Counted from the stretch's first letter, positions 1 to 8,165 are shown. The stretch is 64,000 nt of DNA from Halobacillus karajensis (GCF_900108515.1 NZ_FNWW01000005.1:186001-250000), one strand, 5' to 3'. Translations and numbers: made by a program. Notes: generated by a model from the letters alone, not told the origin.

Positions 1-1
1 A

Positions 2-448
2 GTAGCTGATAGTTTAGTCGGTCAAGAGTTATTGATGCAAGAAGCGGACAAACGTGAATTTTCTGCATCAGACGAGGAAGTCAATAATAAACTAGAAGAA
101 CTTGCTAAACAACAGCAAGTAGAATCAGCAGACGAGTTCCTTAAGGCTTTGGAAGAGCAAGGGATGAGTGAAAAAGAAGTAAAATCACAAATTCAGTCTC
201 AAATTAAAATTGACAAGCTTATTTCAGAAGAAGCTGGAGATGTTCAGCCATCTGAAAAAGAAATGAAAGAAGCTTATGATAAAATGAAAGAACAACAGGA
301 ACAAATGGATTCTAAGCAGGAAGTTCCATCTTATGAAGAAGCTAAACCGACAATTGAACAACAATTGACGCGTCAAAAAGAAGGGGAAGCGACTCAAAAA
401 ATCGTGGACAACCTTCGTGAAGACGCAGATGTTACAGTAAACCTGTAA
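2..448 (+). CDS. SurA N-terminal domain protein, 5' partial
   Basis: The reading frame is open from the first bases of the window, so the start and any signal peptide lie outside it. The visible residues begin VADSLVGQELLMQEADKREF, then an acidic, Gln/Glu-rich helical segment with SDEEVNNKLEEL. This is the pattern of SurA/PrsA N-terminal chaperone domains (peptide-binding helices that often precede a rotamase domain). No parvulin domain is seen before the stop, so the protein is probably a short SurA_N-type secreted or lipoprotein chaperone. A strong terminator follows immediately. Family fairly sure; membrane anchoring cannot be judged. Confidence 0.75.
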   Translation, partial: VADSLVGQELLMQEADKREFSASDEEVNNKLEELAKQQQVESADEFLKALEEQGMSEKEVKSQIQSQIKIDKLISEEAGDVQPSEKEMKEAYDKMKEQQEQMDSKQEVPSYEEAKPTIEQQLTRQKEGEATQKIVDNLREDADVTVNL

Positions 449-460
449 AAAACAAATGAT

Positions 461-506
461 ACAAAAGAACCCCCGGACCCTAAAAAGGGTCCGGGGGTTC
501 TTTTGT
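461..506 (+). terminator. Rho-independent terminator after SurA-domain gene
   Basis: Long GC-rich stem (ACAAAAGAACCCCCGGACCC with its complement around a short A-rich loop) ending in TTCTTTTGT. It sits 13 bases past the stop and, being nearly symmetrical with A- and U-rich flanks, could also serve the convergent nucleoside carrier gene. Confidence 0.9.
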
Positions 507-563
507 GATGATAGAATATCCAAATACAAATACTGGGGGACCAGGTCATACAAATAATGGAAA

Positions 564-1754
564 TTAAATAAACATGGATACGAATATGGCTGTGATAAAG
601 CTTGCGAGTGTCCCTCCGATGATGGCTTTGAGTCCGAGTTTGGCGACTTGGGATTGCTTGTTTGGAGCTAGAGACCCAAGACCGACAATTAACTGACCAA
701 TGGAGGAGAGGTTTGCGAAATTACATAGGGCCACAGACATCACAGCGATTGTTTTAGGGGAGAATTGATCCATCATCTCCTGCATGTTTCCATAGGCGAG
801 AAATTCATTGGAGGCTAGTTTAGTACCGATCAAAGAAGCTGCCTGAAATGCATCTGATAACGGGATTCCAATGAGAATCGCAAAAGGATAAAATAGGTAG
901 CCAAAAACCGTCGATAGATCAGTATGAACAATACCAAGGAGGCCATTGACCAAGGCAATCATACTCATAAAAGCAATGAGAAGACCACCAATATTCATGG
1001 CCAATTTAACACCGTTCACAGCTCCATCGGAAATGGCTTCAAAGACATTGGTTTGTTCTGAACTGGCCATTTGTACATTTCCATCCAATTCCGACTCTTC
1101 TGCTTCTGGTTCAAGGAGCTTAGCTATGACAAGAGAAACTAAAGGTACGCTGAAAATGGAGATTAATAGATAATTTAAATCAATGCCCATTTCTACGTAT
1201 CCGACCAGGATAGCACCACTTGCAGATGCGGTGCCTCCTACCATGATGGCAAAGGTTTCAGAACGAGTCATTTTAGCCAAGTAAGGTTTAACGAGCAAAG
1301 GGGCTTCAGCTACTCCGAGAAAGGTATTACCTACAGCGCTGAAGGATTCGACTTTGGATGTCTTTAATAACTTCCCAACAATGGTGCCTAAGAACTTTAC
1401 GATAAATGGGAGGACCCGAAGATAATAGAGTGCGGAAATTAATGACGATATAAAAATTAAGGCTCCCAATACATTAATGGCAAAAAGAAAATCGATCTCT
1501 GTTTCCGCGAACAGCGGGCCGAATACAAATTCTATCCCTGCTGAACTATAATCGATAATGCTTTGAATAAATAGAGCCGCTTTTTTCAATATGACCTGCC
1601 CTAATGATACGTTTAACATCGTATACACAAAAACACCTTCAAGTACTAGTCCAATAATGATTGTGTGCCACTTTACCATCTTTCTATTACTGCTTAGCAG
1701 CCAGGCTAGCGCGATGATCACAAGTAATGAAATAAGTCCTGTAAGAAAACTCAT
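564..1754 (-). CDS. nupG: NupC/CNT-family nucleoside transporter (NupG-like)
   Basis: Concentrative nucleoside transporter of 396 residues, the usual size of Bacillus NupC/NupG proteins. It should import nucleosides with H+ or Na+ across the cell membrane. The sequence shows about ten hydrophobic segments and CNT-type motifs: GNTFLGVAEAPLLVKPYL near residue 150, then GGTASASGAILVGY, and the C-terminal SDAFQAASLIGTKL and NLSSIGQLIVGLG. The ATG is preceded by GGAGGAACATC. A guanine riboswitch with its own terminator lies in the leader. In B. subtilis the purine nucleoside carrier NupG (YxjA) is the guanine-riboswitch-controlled member, so a purine nucleoside (guanosine/inosine) substrate is inferred. 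Family certain, exact substrate not. Confidence 0.9.
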   Translation of the reverse strand: MSFLTGLISLLVIIALAWLLSSNRKMVKWHTIIIGLVLEGVFVYTMLNVSLGQVILKKAALFIQSIIDYSSAGIEFVFGPLFAETEIDFLFAINVLGALIFISSLISALYYLRVLPFIVKFLGTIVGKLLKTSKVESFSAVGNTFLGVAEAPLLVKPYLAKMTRSETFAIMVGGTASASGAILVGYVEMGIDLNYLLISIFSVPLVSLVIAKLLEPEAEESELDGNVQMASSEQTNVFEAISDGAVNGVKLAMNIGGLLIAFMSMIALVNGLLGIVHTDLSTVFGYLFYPFAILIGIPLSDAFQAASLIGTKLASNEFLAYGNMQEMMDQFSPKTIAVMSVALCNFANLSSIGQLIVGLGSLAPNKQSQVAKLGLKAIIGGTLASFITAIFVSMFI

Positions 1755-1823
1755 GATGTTCCTCCTTGGAATAATAATACGGATTCCTTTAATAGAGGTA
1801 GGATGTCGGACATCTCAGCTAAT

Positions 1824-1860
1824 AAAAAAACCTCTTTCCTTAATGGGAAAAGGAAAGAGG
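1824..1860 (-). terminator. Riboswitch-controlled terminator of nupG leader
   Basis: On the minus strand CCTCTTTCCTT pairs with AAGGAAAGAGG and is followed by seven Us. The 5' arm CTTTCCTT can instead pair with AAGGAAAG, which overlaps the 3' strand of aptamer helix P1, so ligand binding would favour this terminator. Confidence 0.85.
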
Positions 1861-1894
1861 CAGAGAGGGTTCAGCAATCCCTCATCAGCTAACT

Positions 1895-1967
1895 TTCCTT
1901 ATAGTCCGGCCATTTACGGTAGCCAGGTAGAGACTTGTGGACCTTATTTCCACATTTATATAAGGAA
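1895..1967 (-). promoter_or_regulatory. Purine (guanine-type) riboswitch aptamer
   Basis: Read on the minus strand, P1 is TTCCTTATA...TATAAGGAA. P2 has arms TGTGGA/TCCACA. The J2/3 signature is CTCTACC, P3 is the CTGGC/GCCGG arm with the loop ACCGTAAAT, and J3/1 is GACTAT. The discriminating base before UAU is C, which in this family (xpt-type) specifies guanine; adenine sensors carry U there. It precedes the nupG-like gene and a terminator whose arm competes with P1, giving an OFF switch when guanine is plentiful. Confidence 0.93.
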
Positions 1968-2119
1968 TCCGTATAGAATAGAATGATAGAAATTCTAGCA
2001 GACACTATTTGGCATGGCAAGGCACTTGACGAATGTTTTAATATACAAAAAATTCAGGAGGAAAATAAAAGGTATGGATGAAAAGGCCTCATGAACGGTT
2101 TTAGGTTTATGGAGAATAA

Positions 2120-2153
2120 AAAAACGTCTCCCCCGTAAATGAGATGAGACGTT
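2120..2153 (-). terminator. Orphan minus-strand terminator
   Basis: On the minus strand AACGTCTC...GAGACGTT is followed by a run of eight Us and ATT. No minus-strand gene lies directly upstream, so it either ends a small untranslated RNA or is a relic. Confidence 0.6.
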
Positions 2154-2180
2154 CCTTACACATGAATTAAAATTATTTGT

Positions 2181-2225
2181 TCCCCTTTTAACCTCGTCCC
2201 CTTTACCGACGAGGTTAAAAGGGGA
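2181..2225. repeat. Perfect 18-bp inverted repeat with 9-base loop
   Basis: TCCCCTTTTAACCTCGTC at 2181-2198 is followed after CCCTTTACC by its exact complement at 2208-2225. There is no U-run on either side, so it is not an ordinary terminator. It lies in the gap between the nupG leader and the DUF454 gene, 28 bases from the orphan minus-strand terminator, and could be an RNA hairpin or an operator. Confidence 0.75.
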
Positions 2226-2331
2226 AATGCTAAAATTTATGTGAAAACAATGGGGCTATAGAACTTTCAGAGGGTTTGGTAAAATAGAAGGGGGATGGCA
2301 TGTCCCCGTTTTTAAAGCAGTTGGAGGTTGT

Positions 2332-2703
2332 ATGAAAACATTTAAGAAAATACTTTTAATTGTAATCGGGTGGATTTCATTCGCGGTTGGGGTAGTAGGG
2401 ATTGCACTTCCCTTGATTCCTACGACGCCTTTACTCTTGTTAGCAGCGGCTTGTTTTTTTCGAAGCTCAGATCGGATGTATGATTGGCTGCTGACAAACA
2501 AGTATTTTGGAAAGTATATTCGTGAATACCGTGAGCAGCGTGGAATTCCCCTTAGGGCTAAATGGGTGGGGATAAGTCTCCTATGGGTCTCGATCCTATC
2601 TTCCATTATTTTTGTAGTTCCCTTGTTTTATGTAAAAGTTCTCATGATCATCATCGCCACTTACTTCACTTGGTTTATTTTGAGATTAAATACAATACGG
2701 TAG
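2332..2703 (+). CDS. DUF454 (YbaN-family) small membrane protein
   Basis: Protein of 123 residues with a long N-terminal hydrophobic stretch (residues 7-45), a basic middle (YIREYREQRGIPLRAKW) and two C-terminal membrane segments. The conserved block GIALPLIPTTPLLLLAAACFFRSS identifies the DUF454/YbaN family, inner-membrane proteins of unknown function found in most bacteria. GGAGGT lies a few bases before the ATG. It stands alone, with the riboswitch region upstream and a terminator downstream. Confidence 0.85.
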   Translation: MKTFKKILLIVIGWISFAVGVVGIALPLIPTTPLLLLAAACFFRSSDRMYDWLLTNKYFGKYIREYREQRGIPLRAKWVGISLLWVSILSSIIFVVPLFYVKVLMIIIATYFTWFILRLNTIR

Positions 2704-2756
2704 GCTAAAGTAAGAATGTAAGAAGGGGATTTTGTCCAAAAGTGAAAATCCAAAAT

Positions 2757-2800
2757 AAAAAAGCTGGTCCTCTGCAAAGGAGAGATCAGCTTTTTTATTT
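2757..2800 (+). terminator. Terminator between DUF454 and zinc-protein genes
   Basis: AAAAAGCTGGTC...GATCAGCTTTTTT hairpin with U-run; the A-rich 5' side lets it work for the convergent gene too. Confidence 0.8.
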
Positions 2801-2864
2801 AATGTTTTTTATCCCTATAATGCTTTGCTTAACTTCGTTCAGCATATTTTCCCTTCTCAGTTTT

Positions 2865-3128
2865 TTAAGCAAATTGTTGTAAAGCATGAAACATCTGCTT
2901 GCCTTCGTCATTGAGTACATGACCATTACCGTGGCAGCGTCCACATTCTTTTTGATAACTCGTTTCTTCAACAGCCAGTTTCCAGGCATGAGTGTCATCA
3001 GCATGGTTCATACGTTGATAATGGTCCATTAGCATGTTTGCTTTACTGCTGTCATACTCTTTATAATTTCCGGTTCCGTGACAAAGGGGGCAGACATTGT
3101 AGAGGTGACTCACCGTTTTTGTATTCAA
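2865..3128 (-). CDS. Small DnaJ-type CxxCxGxG zinc-binding protein
   Basis: An 87-residue protein with two zinc-knuckle repeats, CPLCHGTG near the N-terminus and CGRCHGNG near residue 62, separated by a polar helical spacer. The pattern matches DnaJ zinc-finger halves. The C-terminal arrangement (CxxCxGxG followed by a short LNDEGKQMFHALQQF tail) also recalls the tryptophan-operon anti-TRAP protein, although the spacing between knuckles is longer here. Start is TTG behind AAAGGAAGTG. No known partner lies nearby. Zinc binding is well supported; a role as RNA-protein antagonist or chaperone-like factor is only a possibility. Confidence 0.65.
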   Translation of the reverse strand: MNTKTVSHLYNVCPLCHGTGNYKEYDSSKANMLMDHYQRMNHADDTHAWKLAVEETSYQKECGRCHGNGHVLNDEGKQMFHALQQFA

Positions 3129-3250
3129 AAGAACACTTCCTTTTATTTGATATAGTTAAATTATGATTGATTTTATGGAATATTCAGACTAATTGCAATA
3201 GGCTTTGAACATATAAAAAAGAAAAAAAGTAATTCGGGCTAACAAACTAT

Positions 3251-3278
3251 AAAAAGCCACCGGAGAACCCGGTGGCTG
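3251..3278 (-). terminator. Terminator of CAP-protein gene
   Basis: On the minus strand AGCCACCGGG...CCGGTGGC is followed by TTTTTA, about 20 bases beyond the CAP-domain stop codon. Confidence 0.8.
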
Positions 3279-3297
3279 CAGTGTTAGATTTATTCTA

Positions 3298-4044
3298 TTA
3301 TTTACCGATGAACATTTGTGTCCAGTAGTTTCCGTCTTCTGCATGTCCCACTCCAATATGAGTGAAGTCAGGATTCATGATGTTTTTACGGTGACCTTCA
3401 CTATTCATCCAGCCTTCGACCACTTGCTCAGGAGACGTTTGTCCCATTGCAATGTTCTCACCAGCTGTACGGTAGTCGATTCCATAAGACTTCATCATAT
3501 CAAATGGAGAACCATGTGTTGGGCTGTTGTGAGAGAAATAGTCATTCTTCTGCATATCTAGTGATTTATCTTTAGCTACACCACTAAGCTCTGTATCTAG
3601 TTTAAGAGGCTCCAGCCCCTGTTTTTCACGTTCTTGGTTTGTCAATTCTACTACTTGCTTTTCGAATGCAGAAACTTCGGAAGATGCTTCTTGCTGATTA
3701 TTTTCTTCTTGTTCTACTTCTTCCGTTGGTTGTTCTTGTTCTGGTGCAGGTTCTGCTTCTGTTTGTTTGTCAGGTTGTTCTTGAGCAGACTCCTGTTGTT
3801 GTGTTTCTTTAGCCGGTTTATCTTGCTGCTGGTCATTCCACTGTTTTTGGTAACGATCTAGAATGGATTGCAGCTCTTCTTGACTTAATTTATATTGGAA
3901 GCTGTTTTCACCTGTTTGCTGGATATTTTGGGTGTCTATTTTATACGTGTATTGCACGTCTCCAGAAGACGCCAGTGAAGTGGCAGGTGAAACTAGTAAT
4001 GATAGGGCAAGAGCTCCTGATACAATAAGAGATTTTTTCATCAT
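3298..4044 (-). CDS. Secreted CAP/SCP-domain protein (YkwD type)
   Basis: Secreted protein of 248 residues. The signal peptide covers residues 1-26 with a cut near SLASSG. A low-complexity Gln/Glu/Pro linker (about 65-125) leads to a CAP domain (about 127-248). CAP hallmarks are LTNQEREKQGLEPL, YFSHNSPTHGSP, AGENIAMGQTSPEQVVEGWMNSEGHRKNIMNPDFTHIGVG and a final WTQMF. Bacterial CAP proteins of this kind are exported and often linked to envelope or spore functions, but no activity is established. AAGGAGGA precedes two adjacent ATG codons; the first is used here. It is monocistronic with its own terminator. Confidence 0.88.
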   Translation of the reverse strand: MMKKSLIVSGALALSLLVSPATSLASSGDVQYTYKIDTQNIQQTGENSFQYKLSQEELQSILDRYQKQWNDQQQDKPAKETQQQESAQEQPDKQTEAEPAPEQEQPTEEVEQEENNQQEASSEVSAFEKQVVELTNQEREKQGLEPLKLDTELSGVAKDKSLDMQKNDYFSHNSPTHGSPFDMMKSYGIDYRTAGENIAMGQTSPEQVVEGWMNSEGHRKNIMNPDFTHIGVGHAEDGNYWTQMFIGK

Positions 4045-4342
4045 GCTAAAAATTCCTCCTTGAAACTTGTGTTTTTTGGAACGACTTCATCGTATCATCC
4101 AACTTTTGTAACATAAGAGGAGAAGATTTCCAAAGAGTAATAGATTCATCTTGGATTCAAAATGAAAAACTTATATTCTTTGGTGTCACTGTATTTTTAT
4201 CTAAATGATTAAAAAAAAGGGAATGGTAAATCTTAGATCCTCATAAACTTTTTACTAGATAAAAGGGGTTGACAGACTTATCAGGAAGGTCCGTTTTTTA
4301 CGAATATGACAAGACTTTTACAAGGGATGGTCTCTTTAAAAA

Positions 4343-4395
4343 GTATGGAAAATCCATACCTGGTTTTTCCTCAAGGAAAAGGTTTATGGTATAGT
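4343..4395 (+). promoter_or_regulatory. Tandem small palindromes and extended -10 before TPR gene
   Basis: GTATGGA-AAA-TCCATAC (4343-4359) and TTTTCC-TCAA-GGAAAA (4365-4380) stand head to tail just upstream of TGGTATAGT, an extended -10 box with TATAGT at 4390-4395. The ribosome site GGAGGT follows at 4407, so this promoter would give a very short leader. The palindromes could be operators. There is also a TTGACA at 4269 that may belong to an upstream promoter. Confidence 0.35.
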
Positions 4396-4418
4396 GAAGA
4401 AAAGAGGGAGGTAGAGAG

Positions 4419-5777
4419 ATGGATACAATATTCTTGGAAACACCTAAACAGGGGAAGCTTAATTTGAAGGCGGACCGTGTTGTCTTCTTTGAACAAATGC
4501 AGGTCATGGAAGCTCATGATGAAACCACCTGTTTTACGCTCTTTTTCTATAAGCAGCAATACTTAACGGCAGTGAAAACGAGCCGCGTGAAGATTGATTG
4601 TTATCTTGGTCGAATTCTTAAAGAAGGAAGCCATTATGGAGCCGCTCATCCGTTCCTTCAGGCTTTGATTAAAAGTCATACCACACCGTCACTTCGTAAA
4701 ATCAGCTACCCTCAGCTGAAGCAACAAATGGAGAAGAATCGTTATTCCCGTCAAGAACAAGCGAAGATCCTCACTGTATTCGAATCATTTATTCCCAAAA
4801 AACAACTGTTTAAAGACATAAAATCTCTTTTCTATCAGTATCGCAGGGAAGGGAACATGTCTGGCGCTTATCAAATCGTCAGGGTATTGCAGGACTTTGC
4901 GCCGAAGAATAGTTTTGTGAGAGAAGTAGGAAACGATCTTTCTTTTAAGAAACTCGAATCGATGTACTTAGATAAATCCGCAAAACTATTGGAACGAGAT
5001 CCTTTTTTCAAAGAAGAGTGTTCCTCTATGATTGAGCTTCGCGCGCTTTTTGAAGAAGAAGGCCGGTATTTAGAAGCTGTTTCTATTGTCATGGCTGATT
5101 TGGTTGAGCACCCTACTCAAGAAAACTACATCCATTACACACAGTTGATTGAGCACTATTTTCCCTCTGAACAGCAAATTGTGATGCTGGAACACCTTTA
5201 CGAACTCATTCCAGCCTTCCCTCCTCTTATCGAAGACCTTTTCCACTCTTATGTAAATCAAAAAGAAGTGGTTTCTCTGATTCCCTTGATTGTCAATCAC
5301 AAGGGTATATTAAATGAGGATAAACTAAATCAAATGGAAGATTTACTTGAGGCTTCTCTATCAGACATAAGTCCAACCACACGTTTGGCTCCTCTCATGA
5401 AGATACTTGTGGAGGAAAGAACCGGTCGAATAGACACTCTCTTTGAAAAGTATGTGATTTCTCTTATGTCATCTACTGATCTTGAACAGGCGATTGCTCA
5501 TCTGAATGAATTTCCTCAAACTTTGCCGATTGTTAGGAAGGTTAAACGAATGGGAGAGATTCAAGAAGACTTTGATTCGATTCAAGAACTCGGCATTTCC
5601 TATTATGAACTGCACCAATTGGATCAGGCGCTGGATTGTTTTCAAATGGAAATGGAGCTTAAACCCAACGATCCTGAACCGCTGCGGTGGATTGCGAAAA
5701 TTTATGGAGCCAAACAAATGGTTCATGAGGCCAAGATATATCAGCAATTGTGCGCAGATGTTCAAAAATGGGCTTAG
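4419..5777 (+). CDS. TPR-containing protein of unknown function
   Basis: A 452-residue, mostly helical soluble protein without signal peptide. The last 70 residues carry a recognisable tetratricopeptide unit (ELGISYYELHQLDQALDCFQMEMELKPNDPEPLRWIAKIYGAKQMVHEA); helix pairs before it look like degenerate repeats. The N-terminal 100 residues (METIFLE-type start, TCFTLFFYKQQYLTAVKTSRV) are not recognised. GGAGGT lies 6 bases before the ATG. TPR proteins are scaffolds or peptide-binding regulators; nothing in the sequence or neighbourhood shows the partner. It may share a transcript with the Na+ channel gene 126 bases downstream, as no terminator is seen between them. Confidence 0.75.
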   Translation: MDTIFLETPKQGKLNLKADRVVFFEQMQVMEAHDETTCFTLFFYKQQYLTAVKTSRVKIDCYLGRILKEGSHYGAAHPFLQALIKSHTTPSLRKISYPQLKQQMEKNRYSRQEQAKILTVFESFIPKKQLFKDIKSLFYQYRREGNMSGAYQIVRVLQDFAPKNSFVREVGNDLSFKKLESMYLDKSAKLLERDPFFKEECSSMIELRALFEEEGRYLEAVSIVMADLVEHPTQENYIHYTQLIEHYFPSEQQIVMLEHLYELIPAFPPLIEDLFHSYVNQKEVVSLIPLIVNHKGILNEDKLNQMEDLLEASLSDISPTTRLAPLMKILVEERTGRIDTLFEKYVISLMSSTDLEQAIAHLNEFPQTLPIVRKVKRMGEIQEDFDSIQELGISYYELHQLDQALDCFQMEMELKPNDPEPLRWIAKIYGAKQMVHEAKIYQQLCADVQKWA

Positions 5778-5903
5778 AATTAAGAGATGTTGGGTGATTC
5801 AATTGACTATTTCATGGATATCCTTTATAAAAGACGAGTGAGAAAAACTTTATAGTCGCAGTACGTTCGTATAAGGCTGTGGCCAATTAGGGAAAGTGGG
5901 GAA

Positions 5904-6692
5904 ATGAAGATCGGTCTGCGAAATTTTATTGAACATAAATGGTTTTCGCGTGTTATTCTGTCTGTGATTTTAGTCAACGCTGTTCTAATTGGAATGGCCA
6001 CAAACGAAACAGTTTATCAAAGCTATGAATCAACATTTGTCTTCTTGGATATTTTGATTTTGTCTATATTTACGATCGAGATTATACTAAAGTTGATTTT
6101 GTATCGGAAGGACTTCTTCAAAGATGGATGGAATGTATTTGATTTTATCATTGTTTTTGGAAGTTTAGTTTTATACAATACCCACTTAGTAGGAGTATTG
6201 CGGATTCTTAGAGTATTGCGTGTCTTGAGGACTATTTCCATCGTACCCTCATTGAAAAGACTCACAAGCGCGCTTTTCTTAGCTATACCGGCCATTGGTT
6301 CTGTAACGGTTCTGATGGGGATTATCTTTTATGTTTATGCCATAATTGGAACCAGTTTTTTTGGTGAGGTTGCACCTGAATACTTTGGGGATGTGGGACT
6401 GAGTGCATTGACATTATTCCAGGTCTTTACATTGGAAAGTTGGGCGAGTGGTGTTTTTAGACCTGTTTTTGCTGAAATGGCATGGTCATGGTTGTATTTT
6501 GTATCATTCATTATCGTCTCTACGTTTATCATTTTGAATTTAATCGTTGGGGAAATTGTGAATAATGCTCAACAGCTTTCTGAGCATGCAAAGGAAGAGA
6601 GTGAAGATATGCAGAAGCTCATGAGGAATATGGATGAGCTGAAGCAAATGATACGAGAGCAAAACCATCATAACAAAAATAAGACAGGATGA
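5904..6692 (+). CDS. NaChBac-type voltage-gated sodium channel
   Basis: Single-domain six-segment channel of 262 residues, the size of NaChBac/NavBP. S1-S3 occupy about 16-91. S4 carries arginines at 100, 103, 106 and 109 in the every-third-residue pattern (VLRILRVLRVLRT). S5, the pore helix and S6 follow, and the selectivity filter TLESWAS is at residues 176-182, identical to the NaChBac filter and typical of Na+ selectivity. Residues about 220-253 form a charged helix expected to make the C-terminal four-helix bundle. In alkaliphilic Bacillus the homologue (NavBP, gene ncbA) supplies Na+ for pH homeostasis and motility. Here it sits beside unrelated genes and ends in a terminator. Confidence 0.93.
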   Translation: MKIGLRNFIEHKWFSRVILSVILVNAVLIGMATNETVYQSYESTFVFLDILILSIFTIEIILKLILYRKDFFKDGWNVFDFIIVFGSLVLYNTHLVGVLRILRVLRVLRTISIVPSLKRLTSALFLAIPAIGSVTVLMGIIFYVYAIIGTSFFGEVAPEYFGDVGLSALTLFQVFTLESWASGVFRPVFAEMAWSWLYFVSFIIVSTFIILNLIVGEIVNNAQQLSEHAKEESEDMQKLMRNMDELKQMIREQNHHNKNKTG

Positions 6693-6700
6693 TTGAAGTC

Positions 6701-6744
6701 GAAGAGAGCTCTATCCAAATTTGGATGGGGCTCTCTTCCTTTAT
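6701..6744 (+). terminator. Terminator after sodium channel gene
   Basis: AAGAGAGC..TATCCAAATTTGGATGGGGCTCTCTT hairpin ending in CCTTTATT, just past the channel stop codon. Confidence 0.8.
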
Positions 6745-6812
6745 TGCCAAGATCATTAGATCACTTTTAATTTCCTCAGGATGTTTCCTCCCCTCAGCGC
6801 ATTGGAGTAATG

Positions 6813-8147
6813 TCAATGTAAGAATAAAAGACCGATGGAAATCGGTATAAAACTCCAAAATAAGATGATGACACAGAATCCCATAATGTCTTTTACTTTC
6901 AGGCCAGCTATAGCCAAAAGCGGTAATGCCCAAAAAGGCTGAATCATGTTGGTCCATGCATCCCCCCAGGCTACAGCCATGGCTGTTTTCGCTGTACTTA
7001 CACCAAGGTCCAAAGCCGCGGGAACCATAATAGGGGCTTGTACAGCCCACTGGCCTCCACCAGAAGGGACGAAGAAGTTGACAATCCCTGCACTGATGAA
7101 CGCGAACAATGGAAAGGTAAACTCTGTAGATATACTGACAAACCAATTGGACATTTGTTCAGATAACCCTGAAGCCACCATCATTCCCATTATGCCTGCA
7201 TAGAAAGGGAATTGAATAATTATTCCTCCCGCGTTTTGAACAGCATCATGGATACTGTTCAAAAACCTTCTTGGTGTTTGATGGAAGAGGATTCCGAGGA
7301 ATAAGAAAATGAAATTTACAATATTGATGTTCAGCTCAAATCCACTTCTCATAAAGTGATAAAGGATGAAGAGTAATCCGAGAAGCCCGATGAGTAGGGA
7401 TATTATTCTGCTGTTTTCAAGTCTTTCGGCTGGGGTCATATCAGAAGTCGTTGCTGCCATGTGCTGTTCAGCCGTATTTTCTTCCTTTAAAAAATCACGA
7501 TTGTCTTTACTTAAGTCACCGTTGGATTTCAGCAACCATAAGTTAAGCAGGGGAAGAGAGAGGAGTAAGGTCACGATGATGAATATATTCATTTCACTGA
7601 ATAATGTTTCTGTGATGGCGATTGCACCAATAGAATCTGCCAGGAAGTGGTCTTCGGTAGCGATAGTCAACGGTATAGAGGCAGACAAACCCCCGTGCCA
7701 AAGAAGAAACCCACTGTAGGCGCTGGCCATTAATAAACGATAGTCCACGTTTGGCACACGTCGGGCTACATGAATGGCTAATAAAGCGCCAACAACTAAT
7801 CCAAAACCATAGTTAACTAAACATGCAAGACCGGCAACAAATGTGACTAATAAGATTGCCTGTGCTGGGGTCCTGGCCAGCTTACTTAATTTAGATAAAA
7901 CGGATTTAACAAGCGGGGTATTGGCTAATATGTATCCCGTAACCACAATAAGGGACATTTGCATAGCAAATGCGAGAAGGTCCCAAAAGCCATCTCCCCA
8001 AAATTGAACCATTTGTCCTGGTGAACTGTCTGTAATGGCAATCCCCAATCCAAATACGACGAAAGTTAAAAGAATGGCAAATAAAAAGGCATCCGGCAAA
8101 AACCTTTGAACCATACGATCAAAGAAGTGAGTAACACCTCGAAGCAT
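6813..8147 (-). CDS. atoE: AtoE-family short-chain fatty acid transporter
   Basis: Membrane protein of 444 residues from the ATG at 8147, which has GGGAGGT seven bases upstream; the longer TTG frame start lacks a ribosome site. Around twelve hydrophobic segments and the family blocks LVNYGFGLVVGALLAIHVARR, AYSGFLLWHGGLSASIPL and NFFVPSGGGQWAVQAPI match the AtoE/TIGR00366 family, which takes up short-chain fatty acids such as acetoacetate or butyrate. A perfect CcpA cre site lies 19 bases upstream of the start codon, so catabolite repression is expected. No fatty-acid activation genes adjoin it. Substrate is inferred from the family. Confidence 0.88.
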   Translation of the reverse strand: MLRGVTHFFDRMVQRFLPDAFLFAILLTFVVFGLGIAITDSSPGQMVQFWGDGFWDLLAFAMQMSLIVVTGYILANTPLVKSVLSKLSKLARTPAQAILLVTFVAGLACLVNYGFGLVVGALLAIHVARRVPNVDYRLLMASAYSGFLLWHGGLSASIPLTIATEDHFLADSIGAIAITETLFSEMNIFIIVTLLLSLPLLNLWLLKSNGDLSKDNRDFLKEENTAEQHMAATTSDMTPAERLENSRIISLLIGLLGLLFILYHFMRSGFELNINIVNFIFLFLGILFHQTPRRFLNSIHDAVQNAGGIIIQFPFYAGIMGMMVASGLSEQMSNWFVSISTEFTFPLFAFISAGIVNFFVPSGGGQWAVQAPIMVPAALDLGVSTAKTAMAVAWGDAWTNMIQPFWALPLLAIAGLKVKDIMGFCVIILFWSFIPISIGLLFLH

Positions 8148-8165
8148 AAAACGACCTCCCAATTA

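Noticed and set aside
1591-1986. ORF opposite the nupG 5' end and riboswitch
   Set aside because: Antisense shadow over a convincing riboswitch and gene start; no ribosome site.
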